DNA from: CBDBCK01 sp965203345
GTDB lineage: Bacteria; Chloroflexota; Dehalococcoidia; Lucifugimonadales; Lucifugimonadaceae
Length of the DNA: 64,000 nucleotides
NCBI GenBank assembly: GCA_965203345.1
Contig: CBDBCK010000028.1
Span: 1,116,001 to 1,180,000 of the forward strand
Direction: 5' to 3'
The notes beneath the pieces are model-generated. The model was not told where the DNA came from. It saw only the letters and a list, made by a program, of their open reading frames with translations, and made no database searches. Within the stretch, counting starts at the first letter, position 1. Each line of letters starts with the position of its first letter. A program made the translations under genes and the position numbers. This document shows positions 1 to 8,324 of the stretch, piece by piece.

Positions 1-261
1 ATGTTCAACTGCTTCAAGTGAGGCGACGCACGCTAGTTGAGTAAATCTGTCAAGCCGCCGAGCTAATTTCCCATCTAAGATTTTTTCCGGGTAAAACTCT
101 TGTATTTCTCCAGCTATTTGGGTCGCGAACCTTTCCGCGTCAAAACTTGATATACAGCCTATCCCGGATTTCCCATTGATAAGGTTTTGCCAAGTGGATC
201 GGGCGTCAATACCTAGCGGTGTGACAGAGCCTAGGCCGGTAACGACGACTCTATTTTTCAT
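1..261 (-). CDS. fabF: 3-oxoacyl-ACP synthase II (FabF type), N-terminal part
   Basis: Partial gene: only the first 87 codons are in the window. The product would condense malonyl-ACP with acyl-ACP in fatty acid elongation. The start reads MKNRVVVTGLGSVTPLG, the classic N-terminus of the FabF/KAS II thiolase-fold family, followed by the usual W..L..GKSGI segment (TWQNLINGKSGIGCISSFD). The catalytic Cys-His-His lies outside the window. A tiny ORF lies upstream on the same strand; acpP, the frequent neighbour of fabF, is not there. A polyketide-type ketosynthase cannot be excluded from the N-terminus alone. Confidence 0.85.
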   Translation of the reverse strand, partial: MKNRVVVTGLGSVTPLGIDARSTWQNLINGKSGIGCISSFDAERFATQIAGEIQEFYPEKILDGKLARRLDRFTQLACVASLEAVEH

Positions 262-390
262 TCGGTAATAATCCCTGCGTAATCCTAGCTTCTGATTCAA
301 TCAAGTCTAAAGCAAAACCCCTTGTGATTAGAGAGGCCAGATTGGTTTCGTGGATTAAAATAGAGCTGTTAAATCTTGTTGAGAGTGGTT

Positions 391-534
391 TTACCGCAGG
401 TTTAATCTTGAGAGGAGCCTAGCCCATATCACTTTCGTTCGATCAAGGAGGCTCTGGTTATTCTTTGCTGTGCATTCTACACAGGTGCAGTAGGGGGGGT
501 GAGTTCCACCTCGATATGCTCTTTCTTCAGACAT
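391..534 (-). CDS. Small Cys-rich protein, 47 aa, unknown
   Basis: An ATG-initiated ORF of 47 codons between fabF and comM, on the fabF strand. The product begins MSEERAYRGGTHPPYC and continues TCVECT, giving a C-x-C-x2-C cluster preceded by His-Pro-Pro, followed by a basic C-terminal half (KVIWARLLSRLNLR). The compact Cys/His cluster looks like a metal-binding knuckle rather than random translation. A GAGG element lies about 12 bases upstream of the ATG, which is far for a ribosome site. About 130 bases separate its stop from fabF. I do not recognise a family. Coding status is plausible, not proven. Confidence 0.45.
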   Translation of the reverse strand: MSEERAYRGGTHPPYCTCVECTAKNNQSLLDRTKVIWARLLSRLNLR

Positions 535-550
535 GATTAGGATTTACCTC

Positions 551-556
551 TATAAT
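551..556 (+). promoter_or_regulatory. -10 element of comM promoter
   Basis: Perfect TATAAT 11 bases before the comM ATG. A transcript starting about 7 bases downstream would have a leader of only about 5 nt, so comM is probably leaderless or nearly so. No Shine-Dalgarno sequence lies before the ATG, which fits. The -35 region is not clear. Confidence 0.5.
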
Positions 557-567
557 ATAACAATTAT

Positions 568-2091
568 ATGCTTTCAAAAACTCTGACAGCCGCTATTATA
601 GGCCTTGAAGGGCAGATAGTGGAGGTGGAAACAGACATAGCCCAAGGAATGCCTGCCTTCAACATAGTAGGATTGCCCGACGCCGCCGTTCAAGAATCTA
701 GAGAACGAGTCCGTTCTGCTATAAGGAATTCAGGTGTTGAATTTCCCCGCAAGAGGATAACAGTTTCCCTAGCTCCTTCTGATCTCAGAAAATCTGGACC
801 AGCGTACGATTTGCCCATAGCAGTAGGTGTGCTTGCAAGCGCAGAGCGAGTACCTTTGAAAAGCCTGGAAGGTGCTTTGTTTTTGGGCGAGATATCTCTT
901 GACGGTTCGCTCCGCCATACTCACGGTATTTTGCCTATGATTGCAGTGGGCAAACGTATGGGTTTGAAGAGTGCGTTTGTTCCGGCTTCCGATGCTGAAG
1001 AGGCCTCTTTAGTCAGGGGGGTCAAGGTTTATGCTATAAGGAACCTTGCGGAAATAGTAAATCACCTTACGGGTCAAAAATCTCTAGAACCGTTTCCGCC
1101 TTCAGATCCCAAGGAAAGAATCTCATTAAAGAGAAATTTCCCAGACCTGAGGGATGTACGAGGACAAGAGCATGCTAAGCGTGCTCTTCAGGTGGCGGCA
1201 GCGGGTGCACACAACTTCCTAATGTCTGGCCCACCCGGATCAGGTAAAACCTTGCTCGCTCGTTGCCTACCCAGCATTATGCCTCCTATGAGCTTTGACG
1301 AAGCGATAGAAGTCACCTCAATTTATAGCGTGGCAGGACTTCTCCCAAAAAGTGAGCCACTTGTGTATCAGCGTCCGTTCCGTTCTCCACATTACACAGT
1401 ATCCAACGCCGGGTTAGTCGGAGGGGGTGCAGTACCCAGACCTGGTGACGCCACCTTAAGCCACAGAGGTGTGCTGTTTCTTGACGAGCTCCCGGAGTTT
1501 GGACAGTCCGCTTTAGACTCTTTACGTCAACCTATTGAGGACAAGCTGATAACTATAAGTAGAGCCCGAGGTACAGTTACCTTTCCTGCTAACTTCATGC
1601 TCGTCGGGGCTATGAACCCATGTCCGTGCGGCTTTTACAATGATCCTGCTAAACCTTGTTCATGCCCACCTGCAAGCGTGGTGCGTTACCGACGTCGTAT
1701 ATCAGGACCTCTTATGGATAGAATGGACATCTTTATAAATGTGCCAAGAGTGGAGTATAAAAAACTAACCTCGCCTCCTGTAGAATCAAGTTCTGAAAAA
1801 ATCCGAAAATCTATACTCAATGCTCATTCCAGGCAGGTGGAGCGTCTTGGAAACGGGTCTGCCGTCTTTAATTCCGATATGGGACCAACGGAAGTTTGGG
1901 AGCTATGCAAGGTCGAAAACAACGCCCGCCCCCTTATTGAACAAGCTCTAGACAGATTTAATCTTTCTGCGCGCGGTTTTCACAGGATCCTCAAAGTTGC
2001 AAGAACTATAGCGGATCTGGCGGACGAAGACCTCATATCAGTCTCTAGTCTTGCAGAATCTATCCAGTATCGCCCTAAGGACTCTCGCTGA
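568..2091 (+). CDS. comM: YifB/ComM family Mg-chelatase-like AAA+ ATPase
   Basis: A 507-residue protein, normal length for the family. ComM is a hexameric helicase that drives branch migration during natural transformation; many bacteria not known to be competent also carry it. The N-terminal domain (about 1-170) has the ChlI fold with MPAFNIVGLPDAAVQESRER. The AAA+ domain has Walker A GPPGSGKT (about 221-228) and Walker B VLFLDELPEF. The MNPCPCGFYNDP segment and a C-terminal Mg_chelatase_C region (LSARGFHRILKVARTIADL) complete the pattern. The next gene starts 4 bases after its stop, suggesting an operon. Confidence 0.93.
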   Translation: MLSKTLTAAIIGLEGQIVEVETDIAQGMPAFNIVGLPDAAVQESRERVRSAIRNSGVEFPRKRITVSLAPSDLRKSGPAYDLPIAVGVLASAERVPLKSLEGALFLGEISLDGSLRHTHGILPMIAVGKRMGLKSAFVPASDAEEASLVRGVKVYAIRNLAEIVNHLTGQKSLEPFPPSDPKERISLKRNFPDLRDVRGQEHAKRALQVAAAGAHNFLMSGPPGSGKTLLARCLPSIMPPMSFDEAIEVTSIYSVAGLLPKSEPLVYQRPFRSPHYTVSNAGLVGGGAVPRPGDATLSHRGVLFLDELPEFGQSALDSLRQPIEDKLITISRARGTVTFPANFMLVGAMNPCPCGFYNDPAKPCSCPPASVVRYRRRISGPLMDRMDIFINVPRVEYKKLTSPPVESSSEKIRKSILNAHSRQVERLGNGSAVFNSDMGPTEVWELCKVENNARPLIEQALDRFNLSARGFHRILKVARTIADLADEDLISVSSLAESIQYRPKDSR

Positions 2092-2095
2092 ACTG

Positions 2096-3232
2096 GTGTT
2101 TATCTGGAAAACCTCCGCTCTCACTACAGTTTGCGAATGGGCGAAAACCTGCAAAGTTGTGGCGATAGACACAGAGTTTGTATGGAGAAAGACATATTGG
2201 CCTAAGCTCTGTTTGATCCAGATAGGCTTGCCAGATAAGACGTTCCTCGTAGATGCTCTTTCACCACAGATAGAGATGGCTCCGCTCATGTCATTACTGA
2301 GATGGAAGAGTACGCTTAAAGTTATACATTCTGCCGAACAGGACGTAGGAATACTCAAGAGAGTAACTGGGGCATTTCCGGAACCTTTGTATGACACTCA
2401 AGTAGCGGCTATGTTTTGCGGCTTCAGGGCAAACCCCGGTTATGCATTGTTGGTTGAAGAGCTTCTTAATATCAAACTTAACAAGTCGCAACAGACAACC
2501 GATTGGTCGAAACGTCCTCTCAGTCAGAGACAGATAGACTACGCAGCCAGAGACGTAGCTTATCTGCCGGAGGTATACGAGAGGCTCGAAGGCATCCTCA
2601 AAGATTCAAAGAAACAAGAATGGGCGCTGACCGAGATGAAGAAGATAACACCCGAAGCGCTCAGTAAAGCAGGAGAAAAACAATGGCGCCGCATACCTTT
2701 GCTGAAGAGAGACGCTGCCCGGCTTGGCGTTTTGAAAGAAGTTTGGCAATGGCGTGAATACATCGCACAGAAGCGCAACCGGCCGCGCAGATGGATTATG
2801 TCAGATCAGGTACTAGCGTCTATAGCTCATGCTTTACCTACTGATCATAAGTCGCTTAAAAGAGTTCCAAGCGTAAGCCCCAGGATCATTGATGGATATG
2901 GTCGTCAAATACTAGCATCAGTAGATAAAGGTATAGGACAAGCCAAAAACAGAGATCTAGTAAAACAAGCGGCAAAACCGCTTAGCCCTCCGGATCCTGC
3001 CTTAGTGAAAGCAATTATGAAGCTACTTCATAGCTCAGCTGAAGAGAACGGGGTAGCTCAATGCCTTATAGCTACTCGCAAGGAAGTAAACCGTCTAGCA
3101 CACTTAAGCAGATTGGGGAAATCTCACGAAGATATGCAGGTCCTGCGGGGGTGGAGGAGAGATATCTTTGGCCAAAAGGCTCTTACCCTGATTCGGAAAG
3201 CGTCAATTCCTCAAACAGCGTTGACGGGTTGA
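2096..3232 (+). CDS. rnd: Ribonuclease D-like 3'-5' exonuclease with HRDC domain
   Basis: 378 residues from a GTG start. RNase D trims the 3' ends of tRNA and other stable RNAs. The DEDDy signature is complete: VVAIDTEF (ExoI), IHSAEQDVGIL (ExoII) and YAARDVAYLPEVYERL (ExoIII, with Tyr and Asp). An HRDC-like domain follows (LKEVWQWREYIAQKRNRPRRW and onwards). The frame is open back to a TTG at 2051 inside comM, but the GTG at 2096 gives 24 residues before DTEF, as in typical RNase D, and sits 4 bases after the comM stop, so I prefer it. Confidence 0.88.
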   Translation: MFIWKTSALTTVCEWAKTCKVVAIDTEFVWRKTYWPKLCLIQIGLPDKTFLVDALSPQIEMAPLMSLLRWKSTLKVIHSAEQDVGILKRVTGAFPEPLYDTQVAAMFCGFRANPGYALLVEELLNIKLNKSQQTTDWSKRPLSQRQIDYAARDVAYLPEVYERLEGILKDSKKQEWALTEMKKITPEALSKAGEKQWRRIPLLKRDAARLGVLKEVWQWREYIAQKRNRPRRWIMSDQVLASIAHALPTDHKSLKRVPSVSPRIIDGYGRQILASVDKGIGQAKNRDLVKQAAKPLSPPDPALVKAIMKLLHSSAEENGVAQCLIATRKEVNRLAHLSRLGKSHEDMQVLRGWRRDIFGQKALTLIRKASIPQTALTG

Positions 3233-3416
3233 GCATAATACAAGCCGAACTTCTCATAAACCCGATATCTTAGACTTCATACGTTATGAAAATGTTTTGC
3301 TATCAGTAAGAAATAGGACAATGCAATCCGAAAATATTGGGTGCTGTTGAAGCCGTTTTACAGTGCGGAGTTATTGCAAGTGATGTATCTTTGAATATAT
3401 AGATAGGGAGTATGCT

Positions 3417-3980
3417 ATGTCGCCCAGAGAAAAAAAACCAGATGCCCAGCTTGTACTTTGTGTTTTTCCTAACCAGTCGGACTTCATTGTTGTAGATACC
3501 CGTCAGCCGGGCGGCGAGATAGTGGAATTGAGTATCAGAGATCTCTTGAACGACGAAACAGTTAAGGACTTGGAAGGGAAATTCAGCAGAATGCTAGAGG
3601 AAAGTACCTATGCATTTAGGGACATGATGGGTTTGCCTCTGCGCATTGAAAACCTCCTACAACATGCTTCAATAACGAGCCTGTTGAGAATTATTGATGG
3701 AGGGAAGAAATCCTTCAGGGAAGGAACTGGCGTGTTCGTTATGATGTTCACAGGAGAGTTGCTCAAGGCGGATATGAATAGGTTACGTGATGTGCTGAAA
3801 GAGTATTTTGAAGAAAAGCTGAGCCCACAACTAGTTGATAACCTTGCTGTAAGCCTTGAACAGAAAATAACCAAAGAAAAAGAGATAGACGCATCCACCT
3901 CAAGAGAGATTTTTCGTAGGATTATGTCTGAAGACGAAAACATGCGGTACCGTACCGTGTGGAAAAATACTCAAAACTGA
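3417..3980 (+). CDS. Conserved-looking hypothetical protein, 187 aa
   Basis: A soluble, charged protein with no signal peptide or membrane segment and no motif I recognise. It starts MSPREKKPDAQLVLCVFPNQ; the middle (about 60-110) looks helical, and the C-terminal third is rich in Glu and Lys. The ATG at 3417 has a good AGGGAG ribosome site 6 bases upstream, which supports a real gene. It stands alone: 184 bases separate it from rnd and a possible terminator follows before alaS. Function unknown. Confidence 0.7.
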   Translation: MSPREKKPDAQLVLCVFPNQSDFIVVDTRQPGGEIVELSIRDLLNDETVKDLEGKFSRMLEESTYAFRDMMGLPLRIENLLQHASITSLLRIIDGGKKSFREGTGVFVMMFTGELLKADMNRLRDVLKEYFEEKLSPQLVDNLAVSLEQKITKEKEIDASTSREIFRRIMSEDENMRYRTVWKNTQN

Positions 3981-3987
3981 AACTGCT

Positions 3988-4016
3988 ATGGCGTTGTTTT
4001 GCCATCTGTTTTTGTT
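3988..4016 (+). terminator. Possible intrinsic terminator
   Basis: Inverted repeat ATGGC (3988-3992) and GCCAT (4001-4005), with an 8-base loop, then a T-rich run (CTGTTTTTGTT). It lies 8 bases after the stop of the 187-aa gene and before alaS. The stem is only 5 bp, so the call is modest. Confidence 0.4.
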
Positions 4017-4127
4017 ACAGTGCCGACTATCTAGAACTGAAGAGACTTAAACACATTTCTCTCGTCATTTTGAAGACAAAAACATTTGAGAGAAAGAAAA
4101 ATCATAGTTTAAGCCTTGGATAGTTTT

Positions 4128-7055
4128 ATGACCGCAAATGAACTTCGTAAGAAATTCTTACGTTTTTATGAACGGCTCGGCCATCTTACGTTGCCGTCGT
4201 CTTCGCTTATACCCCAAAATGATCCGACCCTTTTGTTGACCAATTCAGGTATGGCTCAGTTCAAGGCGTACTTTTCAGGCGAAAAGAGCCCTCCGTCAAA
4301 GCGGATTACAACAGTTCAGAAGTGCTTCAGAACTACAGATATAGAAGAAGTAGGAGATACTACCCACCTTACCCTGTTTGAGATGCTTGGGAATTTCTCT
4401 TTCGGTGACTATTTCAAAGAAGAGGCGAGTAAGTGGGCTCTAGAATTGATGACAGAGGAACTGGCACTACCATTTGAAAGGCTTTTCTTTACTGTTCACA
4501 CTTCTGACGAAGAGGAGAAGGAGATATGGATCAGCCTCGGAGTACCTGAAGAGCGTATATACACCTTCGGAGACGAAGATAACTGGTGGGGTCCTGCAGG
4601 AGAAGAAGGTCCTTGCGGACCTTGTTCTGAGATACACTTCTTCACAGGGGCAACAATGCCAGAAAATCCCGACCGCGATTTATGGAGACCAAATCTTCAT
4701 TCTGGCTTTGTTGAGCTGTATAATCTAGTATTCACGCAGTTTTATCGAGATATAGGCAAGCGTGACGTCCCGCTCCCTCAAAGAAATATAGATACGGGCA
4801 TGGGACTAGAGCGGACATTATGCGTTTTGAATAATCTGGAGAGTCCGTATGAAGTAGAGCCGCTGGCCTCACTTGTCAGGGTGGTGAATAGGGGCAAAAC
4901 TCCAGTGGACGTGGAGGCATTGAGAGTCATAGCAGATCATGGGCGTGCAGCGGCGTTTCTTATAGGAGACGGAGTTTCTCCGGAGGCGACAGGGCGAGGC
5001 TATGTGTTGCGGCGTCTTATTCGTCGAGCAATGATGTTCATACACAGATCTGGGATACTTGAAAACTCTTTGGAGCTTGTCGCCGAATCTACCGCTGAAG
5101 CTATGGGAGACGCCTACCCCGAGCTTCGCTCAAATCTGCCGTTCATAACACAAACTCTTGAGGACGAACGTATAAGCTTTATGCATGTTCTCGGCTTTGG
5201 TTCAACCGTTCTCAGAAGCATGATTGATTTCCGAAGAAATACCGCTGCGAAGCTTCCCAGTAAAGAAGATTTACCCGAAAGAGTATCAGATCATGGGGAT
5301 GGTCAAAGTGTCTCTTCTTCTTGGAGTGGCGCCCATTCATCCGCGGAACTCCTTAAAAGATTGGAGATTGAACGGCCTCGCGGGAACGATGTAGAGACTA
5401 TAGGGCAAAGAGCAGCATATCATGCTTTAGAACAGGAACTAACCTCTTTGGCTGAAGGTTCTTTAAAAGGACACTTGAAGTGGCCGCGTTTCATCTCAGG
5501 AAATGAAGTGTTTATGCTTTACGATACCTACGGTTTCCCTATTGAGATGACCCGAGAGCTTGTGTCCAAAAATGGTCTGGAAGACATAGATGCTGCAGGT
5601 TTTTATTTGAAAGTGAAAGAACAACAAATCAGATCTAAAGGTACCGGATCCGGAATGTCCCATCTGAGCGAGTCAAAAATTTACTCAGAATTAGGGTTAT
5701 CTGATACTAGGTTTGTGGGATACGAAACAGTCTCTTCAGATGGAAGAATTGTTGCTCTGATAAAAGAAGAACGTCCCGTCAAGATGGTTGAGGAAGGTGA
5801 AGAAGTGCAGGTGGTCCTGGACATAACCCCTTTTTACGCTGAACGAGGCGGACAGATAGGAGACGCGGGAGTTATGTCACAAGATGAGAATCTGTTGCGA
5901 GTAGACGATGTCAAATCCTCGTATGGCCGTTTGAACGTCCATTTTACAAAGGTAGAAAGAGGGAGAGTAAGGGTAGGAGATACGGTTCTGGCTTCGGTAG
6001 ACAAGAACCGCAGAGAGAGGATTCGCAGGAACCATACCGCTACCCATCTTTTGCACGCAGCGTTGCGGGAGATAGTGGGGATGCATGTTCGGCAATCCGG
6101 CTCAATAGTTCACCCCGACTATTTACGGTTTGACTTTACTCATTCTTCTCCTCTTACGCTTGAACAGATTCGAAGTGTGAACGAACGAGTCAATGAACGT
6201 ATACGCGAAAATCTGCCCGTAACAGTTGAGTATACGACTTATATGGATGCTCTTGCGGATGGAGCTCTAGCTTTCTTCGGAGACACCTACGAGAACGAGG
6301 TCAGGACAATAAAAATAGACGGATCTTGGAGCTACGAACTGTGCGGCGGCACGCATATGGATTTTACAGGAGGTATAGGTTTTTTCTTTATAACCTCAGA
6401 AACAGGTATAGGAGCAGGCATGCGGCGGATTTTTGCTCTCACAGGAGAAGGTGCTGAGGAGGAACTGACGCGTCGTCTTCAGATATTGGAGGGCATATGT
6501 GTCCGCGTGAAATCTCCAATTGCAGGTGTGGTAAATAAGGTTGATCATCTGACAAAAGAATTAACGGAGACGCGTAAAAAAAACACAGTATTGGAAGATG
6601 ATCTATTGAACGCAACTCTAAATGGAGCGAATGGCGGAGATTCCTCGCTCTCGCGGAAAAATGGGGATTCAAGCCCGTACCAATTTACGATATACGTGAA
6701 AGGGTCCAAATTAGAAATTGCGACGATCCGAGCACAAACTGCTCAAACTATCCCGGTTCTGCGCAAAGCAGCTGATTTTATGAGGAGTCGCATGCATACA
6801 GGTGTTGTTGTTGCGGGTAACGTCATAGATGGTCGTCCAGTTATAATTGTGATGACCCAGAACAGAACTCTACCTTCATATACAGGAATGAAGCTTGATG
6901 CATCCGAGATAGCACTTGGTTTTGCCAAACTGTTACGCGGCGGCGGCGGCGGTAACTCTAAAACAGCACAGGCAGGCGGTAGAGATCCCTCACTCTTAGA
7001 CAAAGCTCTAGCTGAAGCCGAAAATCTGATACGACGGAGCCTTGGCGTCGATTAA
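4128..7055 (+). CDS. alaS: Alanine-tRNA ligase
   Basis: Class II synthetase that charges tRNA-Ala and edits Ser/Gly mischarging. From the ATG at 4128 it is 975 residues, about 90-100 longer than usual. Visible parts: motif 1 region (LLTNSGMAQFKAYF), motif 2 (CFRTTDIEEVGDTTHLTLFE), motif 3 (GRGYVLRRLIRRA), editing-domain zinc sites HTATHLLHA and CGGTHMDFTG, and a C-Ala region ending in a Gly-rich segment. The frame is open to a TTG at 4116 but the ATG matches the family N-terminus. A hydrophilic insertion (about 5230-5490) lies before FMLYDTYGFP, where other AlaRS are short. Its 3' end overlaps the longest reading of ruvX. Confidence 0.96.
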   Translation: MTANELRKKFLRFYERLGHLTLPSSSLIPQNDPTLLLTNSGMAQFKAYFSGEKSPPSKRITTVQKCFRTTDIEEVGDTTHLTLFEMLGNFSFGDYFKEEASKWALELMTEELALPFERLFFTVHTSDEEEKEIWISLGVPEERIYTFGDEDNWWGPAGEEGPCGPCSEIHFFTGATMPENPDRDLWRPNLHSGFVELYNLVFTQFYRDIGKRDVPLPQRNIDTGMGLERTLCVLNNLESPYEVEPLASLVRVVNRGKTPVDVEALRVIADHGRAAAFLIGDGVSPEATGRGYVLRRLIRRAMMFIHRSGILENSLELVAESTAEAMGDAYPELRSNLPFITQTLEDERISFMHVLGFGSTVLRSMIDFRRNTAAKLPSKEDLPERVSDHGDGQSVSSSWSGAHSSAELLKRLEIERPRGNDVETIGQRAAYHALEQELTSLAEGSLKGHLKWPRFISGNEVFMLYDTYGFPIEMTRELVSKNGLEDIDAAGFYLKVKEQQIRSKGTGSGMSHLSESKIYSELGLSDTRFVGYETVSSDGRIVALIKEERPVKMVEEGEEVQVVLDITPFYAERGGQIGDAGVMSQDENLLRVDDVKSSYGRLNVHFTKVERGRVRVGDTVLASVDKNRRERIRRNHTATHLLHAALREIVGMHVRQSGSIVHPDYLRFDFTHSSPLTLEQIRSVNERVNERIRENLPVTVEYTTYMDALADGALAFFGDTYENEVRTIKIDGSWSYELCGGTHMDFTGGIGFFFITSETGIGAGMRRIFALTGEGAEEELTRRLQILEGICVRVKSPIAGVVNKVDHLTKELTETRKKNTVLEDDLLNATLNGANGGDSSLSRKNGDSSPYQFTIYVKGSKLEIATIRAQTAQTIPVLRKAADFMRSRMHTGVVVAGNVIDGRPVIIVMTQNRTLPSYTGMKLDASEIALGFAKLLRGGGGGNSKTAQAGGRDPSLLDKALAEAENLIRRSLGVD

Positions 7056-7488
7056 GCTCGCGGGTACGCGACGGATGTTAGGAGTGGATGTCGGAGAAGT
7101 CCGTATAGGGTTAGCTGTATCGAATGACTCAGGAACTATCTGCAGTCCTATCAAATCGCTTGATGCATCTAATACTGACAACGATTTAGAACAAATATCG
7201 TTTATAGCTGAATCTGAAAAAGCTTCTCGAATAGTGGTTGGTATCCCAATTGATCTGAACGGAAGAAAAGGGAAGGCGGCACGTAAGATATTGGCTCGCG
7301 TTACTCGATTGAAAAAGTTTACTTCCTTGCCTGTTCTCCATTGGGACGAACGCATGACCACTCAGGAGGCTAATCGTCGTCTTTTCGAGGTCAAAATGTC
7401 TTCAAAAAGGCGCAAGCAGCGCATAGACGGGATAGCAGCAGCGATAATTTTACAAGCCTATCTTGAATACGAACTTTCCAAACTATGA
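7042..7488 (+). CDS. ruvX: YqgF/RuvX family pre-16S rRNA nuclease / putative Holliday junction resolvase
   Basis: RNase H-fold protein of up to 148 residues, normal for the family, which is linked to 5' maturation of 16S rRNA. Motifs: LGVDVGEVRIGLAVS (first acidic site), IVVGIPIDLNGRKG, WDERMTTQEA and the C-terminal RIDGIAAAIILQAYLE with the last Asp. The start is uncertain: TTG at 7042 overlaps alaS by 14 bases, while ATG at 7075 starts directly at MLGVDVG, slightly short for the fold. Neither has a strong ribosome site. The stop overlaps the aroE start as ATGA. alaS-ruvX order is common in bacteria. Confidence 0.9.
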   Translation: MASIKLAGTRRMLGVDVGEVRIGLAVSNDSGTICSPIKSLDASNTDNDLEQISFIAESEKASRIVVGIPIDLNGRKGKAARKILARVTRLKKFTSLPVLHWDERMTTQEANRRLFEVKMSSKRRKQRIDGIAAAIILQAYLEYELSKL

Positions 7489-8324
7489 GTTTCACAGGAA
7501 TAATCGGACATCCTCTAACACACACTTTGTCCCCCTTGATGCATCGGACGGCATTTCGGAAGCTAGGTATGGACGCTCAATTTGAAATATGGGACACTTC
7601 TGCTGATTATCTTACTAGCAGAGTAGAGAAGCTTAGGGAGCCTTCATGCTTGGGAGCCTGTGTCACCGTGCCTTATAAGGAGATTATCATTCCTTTTTTG
7701 GACATTGTGGATGAAAAAGCTCGCGAAATAGGCGCGGTCAATTGGATAGCCAACAAAGATGGTAGATTGATCGGACATAATACCGATGGATTGGGTTTTC
7801 TCGCAAGTCTCAAAGATATAAAAAAGGTTGTTCTTTCAGGGAAACGTGTGGTTCTTATCGGTGCCGGCGGGGCTGCACGTTCGATCGTGTGGGCAGCAAG
7901 ACACGCGAGGGCTGATAGTCTCACTATAGGCAATCGTACATTTCCGAGAGCAGAACAGATCAGACTTGATTTTGAACAGGAACGCTTCCCCATAAGCGTG
8001 TTTGAACTCAATTCACCGGACTTTGTTAATGCTGTCCGGCAGGCAGACCTGGTTGTCAACTCAACCTCAGTCGGTATGAGCAGCGGCCCCGATCCTGGCG
8101 GCTTGCCTATTCCTATAGACGCCATAACCTCGCGTCCTTTAGCGTGCGATATAGTGTACTCGCCCAGAGAAACCCTATTCCTTCGCCTCTTTACACAGGC
8201 TGGAGCTGATACATTGGGCGGCCTTCCTATGCTGGTCTTACAAGGAGCCATTGGATTTGAGATTATTTCCGGGAGGGTCGCACCTAAGCAGGAAATGGCA
8301 ATATCGGTAGGATGTACACTGTGA
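7485..8324 (+). CDS. aroE: Shikimate dehydrogenase
   Basis: NADPH-dependent reduction of 3-dehydroshikimate to shikimate, step four towards chorismate. 279 residues. The substrate-binding N-terminus reads FTGIIGHPLTHTLSPLMHR, followed by TVPYKEIIIPFLD (catalytic Lys) and IGHNTDGLGFLASL (catalytic Asp). The nucleotide-binding glycine loop is VVLIGAGGAARSIVWA and the NADPH-phosphate region is IGNRTFPRAEQ. The ATG overlaps the ruvX stop (ATGA), so translation is probably coupled. First gene of the aroE-aroC-aroK-aroB run. Confidence 0.95.
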   Translation: MSFTGIIGHPLTHTLSPLMHRTAFRKLGMDAQFEIWDTSADYLTSRVEKLREPSCLGACVTVPYKEIIIPFLDIVDEKAREIGAVNWIANKDGRLIGHNTDGLGFLASLKDIKKVVLSGKRVVLIGAGGAARSIVWAARHARADSLTIGNRTFPRAEQIRLDFEQERFPISVFELNSPDFVNAVRQADLVVNSTSVGMSSGPDPGGLPIPIDAITSRPLACDIVYSPRETLFLRLFTQAGADTLGGLPMLVLQGAIGFEIISGRVAPKQEMAISVGCTL

